Notes: generated from the letters alone by a model not told the origin. A stretch of 49,035 bases of DNA from Pseudomonas akapageensis (GCF_011355085.1 NZ_VXCP01000049.1:1-49035); one strand, 5' to 3'. Positions 1 to 8,592 are shown, numbered from the stretch's first letter. Made by a program: numbers and translations.

Positions 1-1
1 C

Positions 2-124
2 GAACAGTATCGGCACCACACCCAGCGGTTTCGAAACGTTACTCGGTTGAATTACGGTAGCCCGTGGACGGGGAAGTCTGAGAAGGCGATGGAGACGTTG
101 GGGCGGATCGGGCGGTCGTTGTGA
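2..124 (+). CDS. C-terminal end of an unidentified protein (partial)
   Basis: The frame that enters from the left edge is open for 40 codons and stops with TGA at 122-124. It ends in residues reading GSPWTGKSEKAMETLGRIG followed by RSL, a normal basic, helical-looking C-terminus. The gene begins outside the window. It runs toward the amino-acid permease, which is on the opposite strand, and is separated from it by a repeat and a stem-loop. I do not recognise the family from this fragment. Codon use resembles that of the neighbouring genes, which is the main reason for accepting it. Confidence 0.5.
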   Translation, partial: EQYRHHTQRFRNVTRLNYGSPWTGKSEKAMETLGRIGRSL

Positions 125-143
125 GGGTTTGCGACCGCCTATT

Positions 144-310
144 CTCGTTCCCGCGCTCTGCGTGGGAATGCAGTGACAGACGCACCGCGTCGCGACGCTG
201 AGCGTCAGGAGAGGCATTCCCACGCTCCGCGTGGGAATGCCTCTCCTGACGCTCTGCGTCTGGACGCGGAGCGTCTGCCACTGCATTCCCACGCAGAGCG
301 TGGGAACGAG
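144..310. repeat. Composite Pseudomonas intergenic inverted repeat, copy 1
   Basis: The element begins CTCGTTCCCGCGCTCTGCG (144) and ends with its near complement GCGTGGGAACGAG (to 310). It contains an extra internal palindrome at 194-260 with two 32-base arms around a 3-base loop and a single arm mismatch. Copies 2 and 3 at 6583-6693 and 16783-16893 share the same ends. Reading frames through it give peptides containing HSHAERGNE, a known artefact of this repeat class and not a protein. It lies between two convergent genes. Confidence 0.9.
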
Positions 311-312
311 AA

Positions 313-332
313 ACGGCAGCCGAAGCTGCCGT
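313..332 (-). terminator. Stem-loop terminator for the amino-acid permease
   Basis: ACGGCAGC and GCTGCCGT arms (8 bp) enclose a four-base loop that reads TTCG on the minus strand, an especially stable tetraloop. It lies 23 bases after the permease stop codon. The T-tract is weak on the minus strand (TTTCTC) and slightly better on the plus strand (CTTTTC), so it may act in both directions. Confidence 0.6.
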
Positions 333-355
333 CTTTTCCCGTCAAACACCCACCC

Positions 356-1765
356 TCAAACAGTCGGAACCGACACCACCTCCCCAGCCCCCTGACGCTT
401 GCTCTTGATCACGAAGTACGCCGCATAACAGATCGCAATGAACCCCGAACCCCAGTACAGCGAAGGCCGCTGGGTCGGATCGATGGCCAGGAACACGAAC
501 AACGAGCAGCACAGCGCAATGCACAGCAACGGCAGGAAGGGGAACCACGGCGCCGAGTACTTCAGGTCACTGACCTTGCCGCCTTGCTGGATGAACTCAC
601 GGCGGAAGCGGTATTGCGCCAGGGCGATGACGATCCAGGTCACGGTGCCAGCCATGCCGCTGACCGCCATCAACACCATGAACAGCGTGTCGGCGGCGAT
701 GAAGCTGGTCAGCAAGGACACCAGGGCAAACAACAATGTGATGCTCAGTGCGCGCAACGGCACGCGACGGGAACTCAGCGTCGACAGGCTTTTCGGTGCC
801 ATGCCGGACTTGGACATGGCCCAGAGAATACGCGTCGAGGCATACAGGCCGGAGTTACCCACCGAGAGGATCGCGGTCAGGATGACGAAGTTCATCAGGT
901 CGGCCGCGTACGGAATGCCGACCATGTCAAACACCTGCACGAACGGGCTTTCCATCAGGCCGGCCTGCTGCCACGGCACGATGGCCGACAGCACGACAAT
1001 CGCCAGCACGTAGAAAATCAGCACACGGAACACCACGTTGCGCACGGCCTGGGGAATGCTCTTCTCCGGCTGGTCGGTCTCGCCTGCGGCAACGCCCATG
1101 ATTTCGCAGCCCTGGAAGGCATAGACCACGGTCATCATCACCGCGAACACCGCCGAGAAGCCGTTGGGGAACAGCGAATCGCCGATCAGGTTGGACATCA
1201 ACGGTGCCGGTGCTCCGCTTTTCAGCGAAATGCCGCCGAAGATCACCATCAGGCCGACCACGATAAAGCCCAGGATCGCCGCGACCTTGATCCCCGAGAA
1301 CCAGTACTCGGCCTCACCGAAGGCACGGGTGGCCAGAGCATTGAGGGAGAACAGCACCGCAACGAAGAACGCCGACCAGTACCAGATCGGCACGCCCGGG
1401 AACCAACGCTCCATCAGCATGCCGGCGGCGGTGAATTCCAGGCCGACGGTGGTGGCCCAGCTCATCCAGTAGACCCAGCCGATCATGAACCCGGTGGCCG
1501 GGCCGATGTAACGGGTGGCGTGGGCCTGGAACGAGCCGGACACCGGCATCTGCACCGAGAGCTCGCCCAGGCAGACCATGACCAGGTACATCAGCAGGCC
1601 GGCGACCAGGTACGCCAGGATCGCGCCGAACGGGCCGCCCTGGTTGATGGTCACGCCCGAGCCCATGAACAGCCCGGTGCCGATGACTCCGCCGAGGGAG
1701 AGCATGAAAATGTGCCGGCTTTTCAGGGCCCGCGTAAGGGTGATTTTTTCTTTGGTGTCGGTCAT
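356..1765 (-). CDS. APC-superfamily amino acid permease (MmuP/LysP/RocE-like)
   Basis: A 469-residue inner-membrane permease with about 12 hydrophobic segments. It has the N-terminal consensus LSLGGVIGTGLF and the AAT-family stretch NFVILTAILSVGNSGLYAS, both strongly reminiscent of E. coli MmuP (S-methylmethionine permease). The transported substrate cannot be read from sequence; a cationic or methylated amino acid is reasonable by family. I chose the ATG at 1765 because the protein aligns from MTDTKEK and a TGAGG lies upstream. An in-frame start at 1816 would add 17 non-conserved residues. It appears monocistronic, and a stem-loop follows the stop. Confidence 0.9.
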   Translation of the reverse strand: MTDTKEKITLTRALKSRHIFMLSLGGVIGTGLFMGSGVTINQGGPFGAILAYLVAGLLMYLVMVCLGELSVQMPVSGSFQAHATRYIGPATGFMIGWVYWMSWATTVGLEFTAAGMLMERWFPGVPIWYWSAFFVAVLFSLNALATRAFGEAEYWFSGIKVAAILGFIVVGLMVIFGGISLKSGAPAPLMSNLIGDSLFPNGFSAVFAVMMTVVYAFQGCEIMGVAAGETDQPEKSIPQAVRNVVFRVLIFYVLAIVVLSAIVPWQQAGLMESPFVQVFDMVGIPYAADLMNFVILTAILSVGNSGLYASTRILWAMSKSGMAPKSLSTLSSRRVPLRALSITLLFALVSLLTSFIAADTLFMVLMAVSGMAGTVTWIVIALAQYRFRREFIQQGGKVSDLKYSAPWFPFLPLLCIALCCSLFVFLAIDPTQRPSLYWGSGFIAICYAAYFVIKSKRQGAGEVVSVPTV

Positions 1766-1985
1766 GGCGCGCGCCTCAGGATCGGATGAGGAGCGAAGCG
1801 CACGACAGGACGTCATCGCGCAGGGAAGGATCAGCTTTACGGCAATTCATTATTATTATCTCCAATAAGCCTCGAAGACCGCGTCGTGCACGGATGCCAT
1901 CGATTATTGGAAAGCCATGTAAGGTCCGGTTGTACGCGAAGATCAAAGATGTAATGAGTTGTAACAAGTTTGTGCGAGCCTCGGA
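1766..1985. promoter_or_regulatory. Intergenic region upstream of the permease
   Basis: 220 bases between the permease start and the end of the histidine kinase, both on the minus strand. It is noticeably AT-richer than the genes and contains a spaced inverted repeat, TCCAATAA (1861-1868) and TTATTGGA (1904-1911), that could be a protein-binding site. No coding frame or RNA gene was seen. Confidence 0.35.
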
Positions 1986-4238
1986 TCAGCCTGCGATCAA
2001 GGTCTGCAACAGGGCGCACGAGCGCTGTAGGAGCACCAGAAAAGGTGCTTCCAGGCGTTGCAAGGTCGATTGATCTGCAGCCAGTGCCGCGTCCTCCAGC
2101 GCCCGCAGGCTGTCCGCCAGGGCGCAGAAACCCAATGAAGCGCAGCTGCCCGCCAGGCGGTGGGCCAGGTTCGCCACCTCGGTGCAATCATTGGCCTGCA
2201 AGGCCTCGAGCAATGCCACCTGATGCTGGTCAAGGGTGCTGCGCAACGTCTCCAGCAGCCCGTTGACCTTCGACTCGCCGAGCAGTTCGCGGTGCGTGCG
2301 CAGCAGTTGCCAGTCCACCAGCGTATCGTCGATGTCGGCTGCCGGCACAGGCGTCTCGCCAGCCAGGGCCTGGCGCAAGTGTTCCAGCTTCAAGGGCTTG
2401 GCCAGCACGCCCTGCATGCCGGCATCCAGGTAGCCGCGCACCACCGATGGCTGCACGCTGGCGGTCAGCGCGAGGATCCGGGCGTGCTGGTTGGGGCCGG
2501 TCTCGCTGCGGATCGAACGGCATAATTCGACGCCGGAACGCCCCGGCAGATGCACGTCAAGCAAAATCAGATCGAAGCGTTCGGCCCGCGTAAGCTGCAA
2601 CGCTTGCTCGGCATCTTCTGCCAGGCTGACTCTGTGACCGTCGCGCTCCAGAAGACCGCTGACCACTTCCCGGTTCAACGCCACGTCTTCGACCACCAGG
2701 ATATCGAGCGAAGGTATCGTCGTACTGACAGGCAGCGCAGCCACATTGCCCGTTGCTGCCTGCAGGGTCAGTTCAAACCAGAAACAGCTGCCCTGCCCTT
2801 CCTCGCTCTGTACGCCAATGCGTCCGCCAAGACGCTGGATCAGATGCTTGCAGATCGCCAGGCCCAGCCCGGTACCGCCATAGCGCTGCGCGACTTCATC
2901 ACTGGCCTGGGTGAAGCGCTCGAAGATCTTTTCCTGCAACGACGGCGCGATGCCGATGCCATTGTCCGTCACGCTCACCTGCACACGCTGGCCCTGCTCA
3001 TCTTCGCCCAATGCCCGTACCTCGACCTCGATCAGGCCGTGCTCGGTGAACTTGATCGCATTGGCCAGCAGATTGCTCAGCACCTGCCGCAGAAACTGCT
3101 CGGCGCCCTGGTACCTGTCCTGCACCTGCTCATCGATGTGACAGAGCAGTTCCGTGCGGTTGTCCTGCGCCTTGGGCTCCAACAGCGTGACGACTTCATC
3201 GACCAACTGGCGCAAGGAGAATTCGACCCGCTCCGGATCGCTGGCACCTTCCTGCAGCTTGGCGAAATACAGCACCTCGTTGAGAATCGCCAGCAAGCCT
3301 TCGCCGGCCTTGTACAACGCCTCCAGGCGCTTGCCATCGCGCGCGTTCAAGCCGGCGCCACGCAGCAACTGCGCCATGCCGAGAATACCGTTGAGCGGGG
3401 TGCGCAATTCATGGCTCATGGTGGCGAGAAAACGCGACTTGGCCAGGTTCGCCGCTTCCGCATCTTCCTTGGCGCGCATGAGGCTGGCGGTGCGCCGCTC
3501 GACCATTTTCTGCAGTTCGTCACGCTTGTCCTGCAGGGCCAGGCGATCGACCTCGCGTCGATGAATGTCGCTGAGAATGGCCCGGCGCATGTCATCCAAG
3601 GCATGGGCCACCGTGTCGATCTCGTCCTCGGACGGACCGCTGCGCTTGTGCAGCTTCAAGGGTTCATGCCAGTCACCGGCCGCGATCCTGCCGGCAAAAT
3701 CGGCCATGACTTGCAGGTGGCGCGTCACCAATCGATAGAACAGCCACGACAGTGCAATCGCCAGGCCGCACAGGAACACTGCCATCCACAGCAGGTTGGT
3801 CAGGCCGGTGGCGAACAGTCGCCGGTAGACCGCGCCCAGATCGATGCTGACTTCCAGGGTACCCAGCGGTCGCACGTCGCCCTGGGGTGTCTGGTAGCGC
3901 AAGTCGAAACGTTCGGTACGCAAGGGGCCGGCCGGTGCATCGACACCCTGCTGCAGCTGGAAATCGCTGCTGTCCAGGCGCACCCGCGCCACATCGGGAA
4001 AGTCCACCAGGCCGCGCAGCTGTACATTCAACTGCTCCTGGTTGAGGTCCCAGAGGCTGCGGTCCAGGCTGGCCAGGTAACCGTCGCGGATCAGTTGCAG
4101 ACGCGCTTCGATATCGCGCATTTCCCGGCGGTATTCGATATACAACTGCACGGTGCTGGCCAGTACCGTGAAGCACAGACTGAACAACAGAATGAACAGC
4201 AGCAGGCGCCGCAGCAATCCACCCGAACGGGTACTCAT
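1986..4238 (-). CDS. Tripartite hybrid sensor histidine kinase
   Basis: A 750-residue membrane kinase. TM1 lies at about 9-30, a short periplasmic segment to about 143, TM2 at about 144-167, then a HAMP-like linker and coiled coil (about 170-260). A HisKA box follows, FLATMSHELRTPLNG with His276, then an HATPase domain with N box around 390-400 and G boxes DNGIGIA and GGTGLGLAIC. A receiver has Asp561 in LILLDVHLPG, and a C-terminal Hpt has His693 in NLAHRLAGS. This His-Asp-His order is that of TorS/BvgS/EvgS-type kinases, which pass phosphate to a separate regulator. Its ATG overlaps the stop of the upstream binding-protein gene by 4 bases, and the response regulator heads the operon. The signal sensed is unknown. 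Confidence 0.93.
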   Translation of the reverse strand: MSTRSGGLLRRLLLFILLFSLCFTVLASTVQLYIEYRREMRDIEARLQLIRDGYLASLDRSLWDLNQEQLNVQLRGLVDFPDVARVRLDSSDFQLQQGVDAPAGPLRTERFDLRYQTPQGDVRPLGTLEVSIDLGAVYRRLFATGLTNLLWMAVFLCGLAIALSWLFYRLVTRHLQVMADFAGRIAAGDWHEPLKLHKRSGPSEDEIDTVAHALDDMRRAILSDIHRREVDRLALQDKRDELQKMVERRTASLMRAKEDAEAANLAKSRFLATMSHELRTPLNGILGMAQLLRGAGLNARDGKRLEALYKAGEGLLAILNEVLYFAKLQEGASDPERVEFSLRQLVDEVVTLLEPKAQDNRTELLCHIDEQVQDRYQGAEQFLRQVLSNLLANAIKFTEHGLIEVEVRALGEDEQGQRVQVSVTDNGIGIAPSLQEKIFERFTQASDEVAQRYGGTGLGLAICKHLIQRLGGRIGVQSEEGQGSCFWFELTLQAATGNVAALPVSTTIPSLDILVVEDVALNREVVSGLLERDGHRVSLAEDAEQALQLTRAERFDLILLDVHLPGRSGVELCRSIRSETGPNQHARILALTASVQPSVVRGYLDAGMQGVLAKPLKLEHLRQALAGETPVPAADIDDTLVDWQLLRTHRELLGESKVNGLLETLRSTLDQHQVALLEALQANDCTEVANLAHRLAGSCASLGFCALADSLRALEDAALAADQSTLQRLEAPFLVLLQRSCALLQTLIAG

Positions 4239-5020
4239 CGCGCATTCGCCGGCAGGTTGATCATGTCGCGGTAGGTCGCCTCGCTCTCGCCCAGCCAGCG
4301 CTCGATCATTCCGGCATCCACCAGGCGCTGCAGTTCGGCATCGATCTGCGGCATGTGCTCGGCCAGTGCAGAACGCTTTGATACCGCCAGGCGCAGGTAA
4401 TCCACGCTCAGGGAATTGGGCAGCGCCTGAATATCGCCGCCGCCCTGCAAGTGTTCGATATAGAGCTGGCCGGTGCGGCGTTCATGGGTGATGAAATCGA
4501 TCCGACCGCGCACCAGCTTGCCGAAATTCTGCTGGCTGTCCGAGACCCATTCGATATTGCCGTGGCGTGCGACGAAGCGGTCGAACGCAGGGCCATAGCT
4601 TTCCCCGAACAGCAGGCCGCCGCGGTAGCGGGCCAGGTCTTCGATGCGCTCGAACTGCACCGGATGCTTGCGATTGAAAAACACTGCGACCTCCTCGCGC
4701 AGCACCGGCACTTCGGAGAAACGCATGCTTTGCTCGCGCTGTTCGGAACTATAGGCCAACACCACGTCCACCCGCCCTTCGGCGGCATCGAGCAGGCAAC
4801 GCTTCCAGTTGCCGAGCACGATGATGTCCACGTCATAACCCAGCTTGCCCAGCACCGCCTTGACCACGGTTGGCGCCAGGCCGCGCACCTGCTTGCCATC
4901 GCTCCAGGAGATCGGCGGGTAGACGGGGTAGTCGCAATAACGGATGCGCTCGTTGGCACACGCCTGGCCGCCTAGCAATATCAGCAACAGACAAAGCAGA
5001 CGCGTCATGACGCTCTTCAT
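4235..5020 (-). CDS. Periplasmic solute-binding protein (SBP_bac_3-like) of the sensor operon
   Basis: A 261-residue protein with an N-terminal signal sequence (hydrophobic LLCLLLILLGG, cleavage probably after ACA). The body resembles amino-acid-type family 3 binding proteins: IRYCDYPVYPPISW near the mature N-terminus, VDVVLAYSSEQRE, and a second lobe from about residue 110. There is no ABC permease or ATPase next to it. It sits between the response regulator (6-base gap) and the hybrid kinase (4-base ATGA overlap), so the best inference is a periplasmic co-receptor that presents a ligand to the kinase. An alternative start is Met5, 12 bases downstream. Confidence 0.85.
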   Translation of the reverse strand: MKSVMTRLLCLLLILLGGQACANERIRYCDYPVYPPISWSDGKQVRGLAPTVVKAVLGKLGYDVDIIVLGNWKRCLLDAAEGRVDVVLAYSSEQREQSMRFSEVPVLREEVAVFFNRKHPVQFERIEDLARYRGGLLFGESYGPAFDRFVARHGNIEWVSDSQQNFGKLVRGRIDFITHERRTGQLYIEHLQGGGDIQALPNSLSVDYLRLAVSKRSALAEHMPQIDAELQRLVDAGMIERWLGESEATYRDMINLPANAR

Positions 5021-5026
5021 GGAAAG

Positions 5027-5749
5027 TCAGGCGGCCACGACGCTGGCGGTGAACAGGTAGCCGGCGCCATGGATGGTGATGATCAACTGCGGTTCGGCCG
5101 GGTCATCGCGCAGCTTGCGCCGCAAGCGGCCGACCAGCACATCGATGGAGCGGTCGTTCGGGACCCATTCGCGGTTGCGGATCTGGTCCATCAATTGGTC
5201 GCGACTGAGGGTGTGCCCGCTGTTGCGCAGGAACACACACAGCAGTTGGTACTCGCCATGGGTCAACAGCGTTTCCGTGCCATCGCGATCGATCAGCCGG
5301 CGCCGGTCGGTGTCCAGCGCCCAGGCAGCGAACTGTTTGATCTGTTGGCGAGGTGCCGGGGCCGGAGCGGCCTGGGTTTGCGCATGGCGCACCCGGCGAA
5401 TCAGGTTCTTGGCCCGCGAGACCAGCTCGCGCGGGTTGAGCGGTTTGATCACATAGTCATCGGCGCCGCATTCAAGGCCGACGATACGGTCGATCTCGTC
5501 ATTGCGGCCGGTGATCAGGATGATGCCTACCTCCGATCGCACCCGCAGCTCACGGGTCAGGGTCAGGCCGTCCTTGCCGGGCAGGCGGATATCGAGCATC
5601 ACCAGGTCGACTGGCGAGGTAGCCAGGTGCGCCTCGGCAAGCTCCGCCGTAGCCGCGCAGTGGACGTCGTAGCCTTCCTGGGAGAGATAGGCTTGCAGCA
5701 AATCGCGTATCAACGGATCGTCATCGACGATCAATACCCGAGGAGTCAT
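5027..5749 (-). CDS. OmpR-family response regulator of the sensor operon
   Basis: 240 residues. The receiver domain (1-115) has the acidic pocket VDDD (8-11), phosphoacceptor Asp53 in LVMLDIRLPG, and the conserved Lys in VIKPLNP. A linker rich in Ala/Pro/Gln follows, then an OmpR/PhoB winged helix (about 145-238) with LTHGEYQLLCVFLRN and SIDVLVGRLRRKL. I start at the ATG at 5749, which has AGGA nine bases upstream; a TTG at 5776 is in frame but precedes the conserved fold. It is the first gene of the regulator, binding-protein, kinase operon and is the likely phosphate acceptor of the kinase. Confidence 0.92.
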   Translation of the reverse strand: MTPRVLIVDDDPLIRDLLQAYLSQEGYDVHCAATAELAEAHLATSPVDLVMLDIRLPGKDGLTLTRELRVRSEVGIILITGRNDEIDRIVGLECGADDYVIKPLNPRELVSRAKNLIRRVRHAQTQAAPAPAPRQQIKQFAAWALDTDRRRLIDRDGTETLLTHGEYQLLCVFLRNSGHTLSRDQLMDQIRNREWVPNDRSIDVLVGRLRRKLRDDPAEPQLIITIHGAGYLFTASVVAA

Positions 5750-5863
5750 CGCTTGGTGTCCTGCAAGTGCCGCCAAATCGCGTTCGGGGCAAGCTTTTTA
5801 TTAGAGTTGTTGCATCAGGCTGGCGTCAGCCAAGGCGCAGAGTAGCCATTGCTGAACAAGTGA

Positions 5864-6511
5864 TCAACAGTTCTCGACCGAGCGCTTGAAACGCTCGCGC
5901 CCTCCAGCCTGCACGCCGTCGACCCAGGCCTCGCAGATCTGGATGCCTTGCTCAGGGGTAAAGGTCCCGGGGTTCAGCCCCGACTCCAGCCACAAGCCAT
6001 CGAGCAATGCACTGAGGCTGATGGCCGCCAGGTCCGCATCGAAATCGGTCCAGCCCTCCTCCTCCGCCAGCTCGCACAGCACCTTGCGCAGCACGGCGCG
6101 GTACTCGCCATAGGAATGCTCGTGAACCTGGTTGATGGCCTCGGCGGTCTTGACCGCGCCCCAGAACGCCAGCCAGGCATCGAGCAGCGCCGGGTCGAGC
6201 AGTTCGGGGGAGAACGAGCCGCGGAAAAACGCCGAGAGCCGTGCCCGGGCGCTTGGTGCCGCCTGGTCCATGGCCTCGCGCAGCATGCCCATGACCCGGC
6301 CGGTGATGGCCATGTAGGCTTCGGCGACCAGTTCGTCCTTGCCCGAGTAATGGTGGTTGATCAGCCCGACCGAGACGCCCGCCTCAGCGCAGATCTTGCG
6401 GATCGAAGCGCCCTGGAAACCATGACGCTTGAGGCAGACCAGGGTCGCCTCGATCAGGTTGGCCTTGCGCAGTTCGGGCTCCAGACGGGAAAAACGGGCT
6501 TCCTGGGACAT
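5864..6511 (-). CDS. TetR-family transcriptional regulator, BetI-like
   Basis: A 215-residue repressor-type protein. The N-terminal TetR helix-turn-helix (about 17-65) includes QGASIRKICAEAGVSVGLI and then NHHYSGKDELV; the C-terminal ligand domain has AFWGAVK, typical of the BetI_C group that includes the choline/betaine repressor BetI. The ATG at 6511 is preceded by GGAG and by no better start; longer in-frame openings upstream run into the repeat element. It lies next to the aldolase/binding-protein/oxidoreductase cluster and may control it, but no operator was identified. The true betaine genes (betA, betB) are not in the window. Confidence 0.85.
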   Translation of the reverse strand: MSQEARFSRLEPELRKANLIEATLVCLKRHGFQGASIRKICAEAGVSVGLINHHYSGKDELVAEAYMAITGRVMGMLREAMDQAAPSARARLSAFFRGSFSPELLDPALLDAWLAFWGAVKTAEAINQVHEHSYGEYRAVLRKVLCELAEEEGWTDFDADLAAISLSALLDGLWLESGLNPGTFTPEQGIQICEAWVDGVQAGGRERFKRSVENC

Positions 6512-6582
6512 CCTGGCGCATCTCCGGTGATCGCTCTTGAATTGAACGAATGTACAGCAAGTCGGAGGTTTGCACAGCACTC

Positions 6583-6693
6583 CTCGTTCCCACGCTCTGC
6601 GTGGGAATGCCGTGTCAGACGCTCCGTGTCGCGTTTGCCGATGTCGACGCGGAGCGTCTCTGGATGCATTCCCACGCAGAGCGTGGGAACGAG
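6583..6693. repeat. Pseudomonas intergenic inverted repeat, copy 2
   Basis: A 111-base element. It starts CTCGTTCCCACGCTCTGCG and ends CGCAGAGCGTGGGAACGAG, exact reverse complements of each other. Each end is itself a small hairpin (TTCCCACGC-TCT-GCGTGGGAA), and the inner arms GACGCTCCG and CGGAGCGTC pair as well. It lies directly after the class II aldolase gene (stop at 6697) and may fold at the 3' end of that transcript. Confidence 0.92.
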
Positions 6694-6696
6694 AAA

Positions 6697-7473
6697 TCAA
6701 TCCCGATATCCCGGCGACACCCGATCCAACAACCGCAACAACGCCGCCCACGCCAGCGCCATCCCGTCCGGATCGCTCAGCTCGCCCTCGGCCAACGGCC
6801 GGCCCGGCTCGTTGAACTGGCGCTCGGTGTGCTCGCACACCGCCGCCGGCGGCAGCACCAGTTTGCCCGCCGCTTGCGCCGCCAATTGAATTTCGCAGGC
6901 CTTTTCCAGGTAATACATGCGCAGGAACGCCTGGGACACCGTCTCACCCACGGTCAGCAAACCGTGGTTACGCAGCATCAATACCGACTTGTCGCCCAGG
7001 TCACGCACCAGGCGCTGCTGCTCGTCCATGTCCAGGGCGATGCCTTCATAGTCGTGGTAAGCCACCCGACCATGGAATTCCATGGAAATCTGATTGACCG
7101 GCAACAGCCCGCACTCGAGCGCCGCCACGGCACAACCGGCTTTCGTGTGGGTGTGCAGCACGCATTGGGCATCTTCGCGTGCACCATGAATGGCGCTGTG
7201 GATCACAAAACCGGCCGGGTTCACAGGATACGGCGAAGGCTCGACAGCCCGCCCGTGAAGGTCGATCTTGACCAGGTTCGAGGCCGTGATTTCTTCGAAC
7301 ATCAAGCCATAGGGGTTGATCAGGAAATGATGCTCAGGCCCGGGCAGGCGCACCGAAATATGGGTGAAGATCAGATCGGTCATGCGAAAGTGCGCAATCA
7401 ACCGATAGCAGGCCGCCAGCTCCTGGCGCAGTTGCTGTTCGGTCACGGCGTTGAGTCCTGCAACGTCATTCAT
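6697..7473 (-). CDS. Class II aldolase/adducin family protein
   Basis: 258 residues with the class II aldolase fold. Zinc ligands are likely His107 and His109 in VLHTHTKAG and His170 in LRNHGLL; GEITASNLVKID-like residues (EEITASNLVKID) bind substrate in relatives such as fuculose-phosphate aldolase. The substrate is unknown; family members cleave sugar phosphates or act as decarboxylases or epimerases. The ATG at 7473 has GGGAG eight bases upstream; two earlier in-frame starts lie too close to or before that site. It follows the PotD-like binding-protein gene on the same strand, separated by a strong stem-loop, and is probably co-transcribed with it. Confidence 0.85.
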   Translation of the reverse strand: MNDVAGLNAVTEQQLRQELAACYRLIAHFRMTDLIFTHISVRLPGPEHHFLINPYGLMFEEITASNLVKIDLHGRAVEPSPYPVNPAGFVIHSAIHGAREDAQCVLHTHTKAGCAVAALECGLLPVNQISMEFHGRVAYHDYEGIALDMDEQQRLVRDLGDKSVLMLRNHGLLTVGETVSQAFLRMYYLEKACEIQLAAQAAGKLVLPPAAVCEHTERQFNEPGRPLAEGELSDPDGMALAWAALLRLLDRVSPGYRD

Positions 7474-7508
7474 CCTCATGGCTCCCAATGTTGTTTGCGC
7501 TAAAGCTT

Positions 7509-7537
7509 ATGGCTGGCGCCCGCAAGGCGCCAGCCAT
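7509..7537 (-). promoter_or_regulatory. Perfect 12-bp stem-loop between binding-protein and aldolase genes
   Basis: ATGGCTGGCGCC and GGCGCCAGCCAT pair perfectly around a 5-base loop. It sits just after the binding-protein stop (7543) and before the aldolase start (7473). No U-run follows on the minus strand, so it looks like an mRNA stabiliser or partial attenuator that would give more binding protein than aldolase. Confidence 0.6.
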
Positions 7538-7542
7538 CATGG

Positions 7543-8592
7543 TTACTTACTGGCCCAGGCGTTGAAACGCTCTTCGAGTTCCTCGCCGTGATCGACCCAG
7601 AACGCCACGTCCATCGACAGCGCGCCGTTGAGGTTCTGCGGCGAAGTCGGGATCCATGGCGCCAGTTTCGGGTCCAGGCTCCCGGCAGCCTGTTTGTTGG
7701 TCGGTCCATAAGGAATACGGGTGGCGAAATCGACCTGGGGATCGGCCTGGTTGGTGTAGGCGATAAAACGCTTGGCCTGGTCGACGTGCTTGGAGCCCTT
7801 GATGATGGCCCAGTAATCCATACCATACAGGCTGCCCGGCCATACCAGGGCCAACGAGCCTCCGGTCTGGGCCACAGAGGCGACACGGCCGCTGTAAGTG
7901 GAGGTCATCACCACATCGCCTGCCGCCAGCCACTGCGGCGGCTGCGCGCCGGCTTCCCACCACTGGATGTAAGGCTTGAGCTCAGTGAGCTTGGCAAAGG
8001 CGCGGTCGACCCCGGCCGGGGTGCTCAAGACCTTGTAGACATCCTCGACCTTGACCCCGTCGGCCATCAGGGCGAATTCAAGGTTGTACACCGCACGCTT
8101 GCGCAGGCCGCGTTTGCCGGGGGTCTTCTGCACATCCCAGAAGTCGGCCCATGAGGTGGGTGCCTGGGCCAGTTTGCTACGGTCGTAGGCAATGGCCACG
8201 CTCCACACCATCGCCGCCGAACCACATTCCTGGGCCGCATCGGCAATCAGTTGGTCGGTCGGGATGATGCTTTTCCAGTCCAGGTGCTCGTACATGCCCT
8301 CGTCGCAGCCGCGCAACAGGTCAGGCCCTTCGATCTGCACCACGTCCCAATCGACGTTGCCGCTGTCGACCATGACCTTGATCCGCGCCATCTCGCCGTT
8401 GTACTCCGACTGCATCAGCGGGCTGCCGTCCTTGACGCCGAAAGGTTTGAAAAATGCCTCGTCCAGGGCTTTTTGCCCGGCGCCGCCATAGCTGACGACG
8501 ACCATGCCAGGCGCGGCCTGGGCAGCCGCTGCGCCAATGGCCAGGCACATCAGCAATGGACGAAAAACTGTCTTGAGCGTGTTCGCTTTCAT
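7543..8592 (-). CDS. Extracellular solute-binding protein, PotD/YdcS-like, without adjacent transporter
   Basis: 349 residues with a clear signal peptide (LLMCLAIGAAAAQA, cleavage near residue 27). The mature protein starts MVVVSYGGAGQKALDEAFF and keeps the family 1 polyamine-type layout: WDVVQIEGPDLLRGC and a C-terminal lobe with YGMDYWAIIKGSKH. Relatives bind polyamines or similar small cationic or zwitterionic compounds. AGAGGA lies six bases before the ATG. No permease or ATPase is present nearby, so it must dock to a transporter encoded elsewhere, or the transporter was lost. The aldolase follows, and the oxidoreductase is divergent from it. Confidence 0.88.
   Translation of the reverse strand: MKANTLKTVFRPLLMCLAIGAAAAQAAPGMVVVSYGGAGQKALDEAFFKPFGVKDGSPLMQSEYNGEMARIKVMVDSGNVDWDVVQIEGPDLLRGCDEGMYEHLDWKSIIPTDQLIADAAQECGSAAMVWSVAIAYDRSKLAQAPTSWADFWDVQKTPGKRGLRKRAVYNLEFALMADGVKVEDVYKVLSTPAGVDRAFAKLTELKPYIQWWEAGAQPPQWLAAGDVVMTSTYSGRVASVAQTGGSLALVWPGSLYGMDYWAIIKGSKHVDQAKRFIAYTNQADPQVDFATRIPYGPTNKQAAGSLDPKLAPWIPTSPQNLNGALSMDVAFWVDHGEELEERFNAWASK

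Noticed and set aside
39..333. Short peptides containing HSHAERGNE as possible small genes
   Set aside because: They are translations of the intergenic repeat, and the same peptide arises from the other two copies at 6.6 and 16.8 kb.
173..1789. A 538-codon plus-strand frame opposite the amino-acid permease
   Set aside because: It is the antisense shadow of the permease, rich in His, Gln, Arg and Asp, with no domain, and its start lies inside the intergenic repeat.
2550..4274. A 574-codon plus-strand frame opposite the hybrid histidine kinase
   Set aside because: The minus strand has complete HisKA, HATPase, receiver and Hpt motifs; the plus frame has none.
5864..6511. True BetI of the choline-glycine betaine operon
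   Set aside because: No betA, betB or betT gene lies nearby; only the family resemblance is supported.
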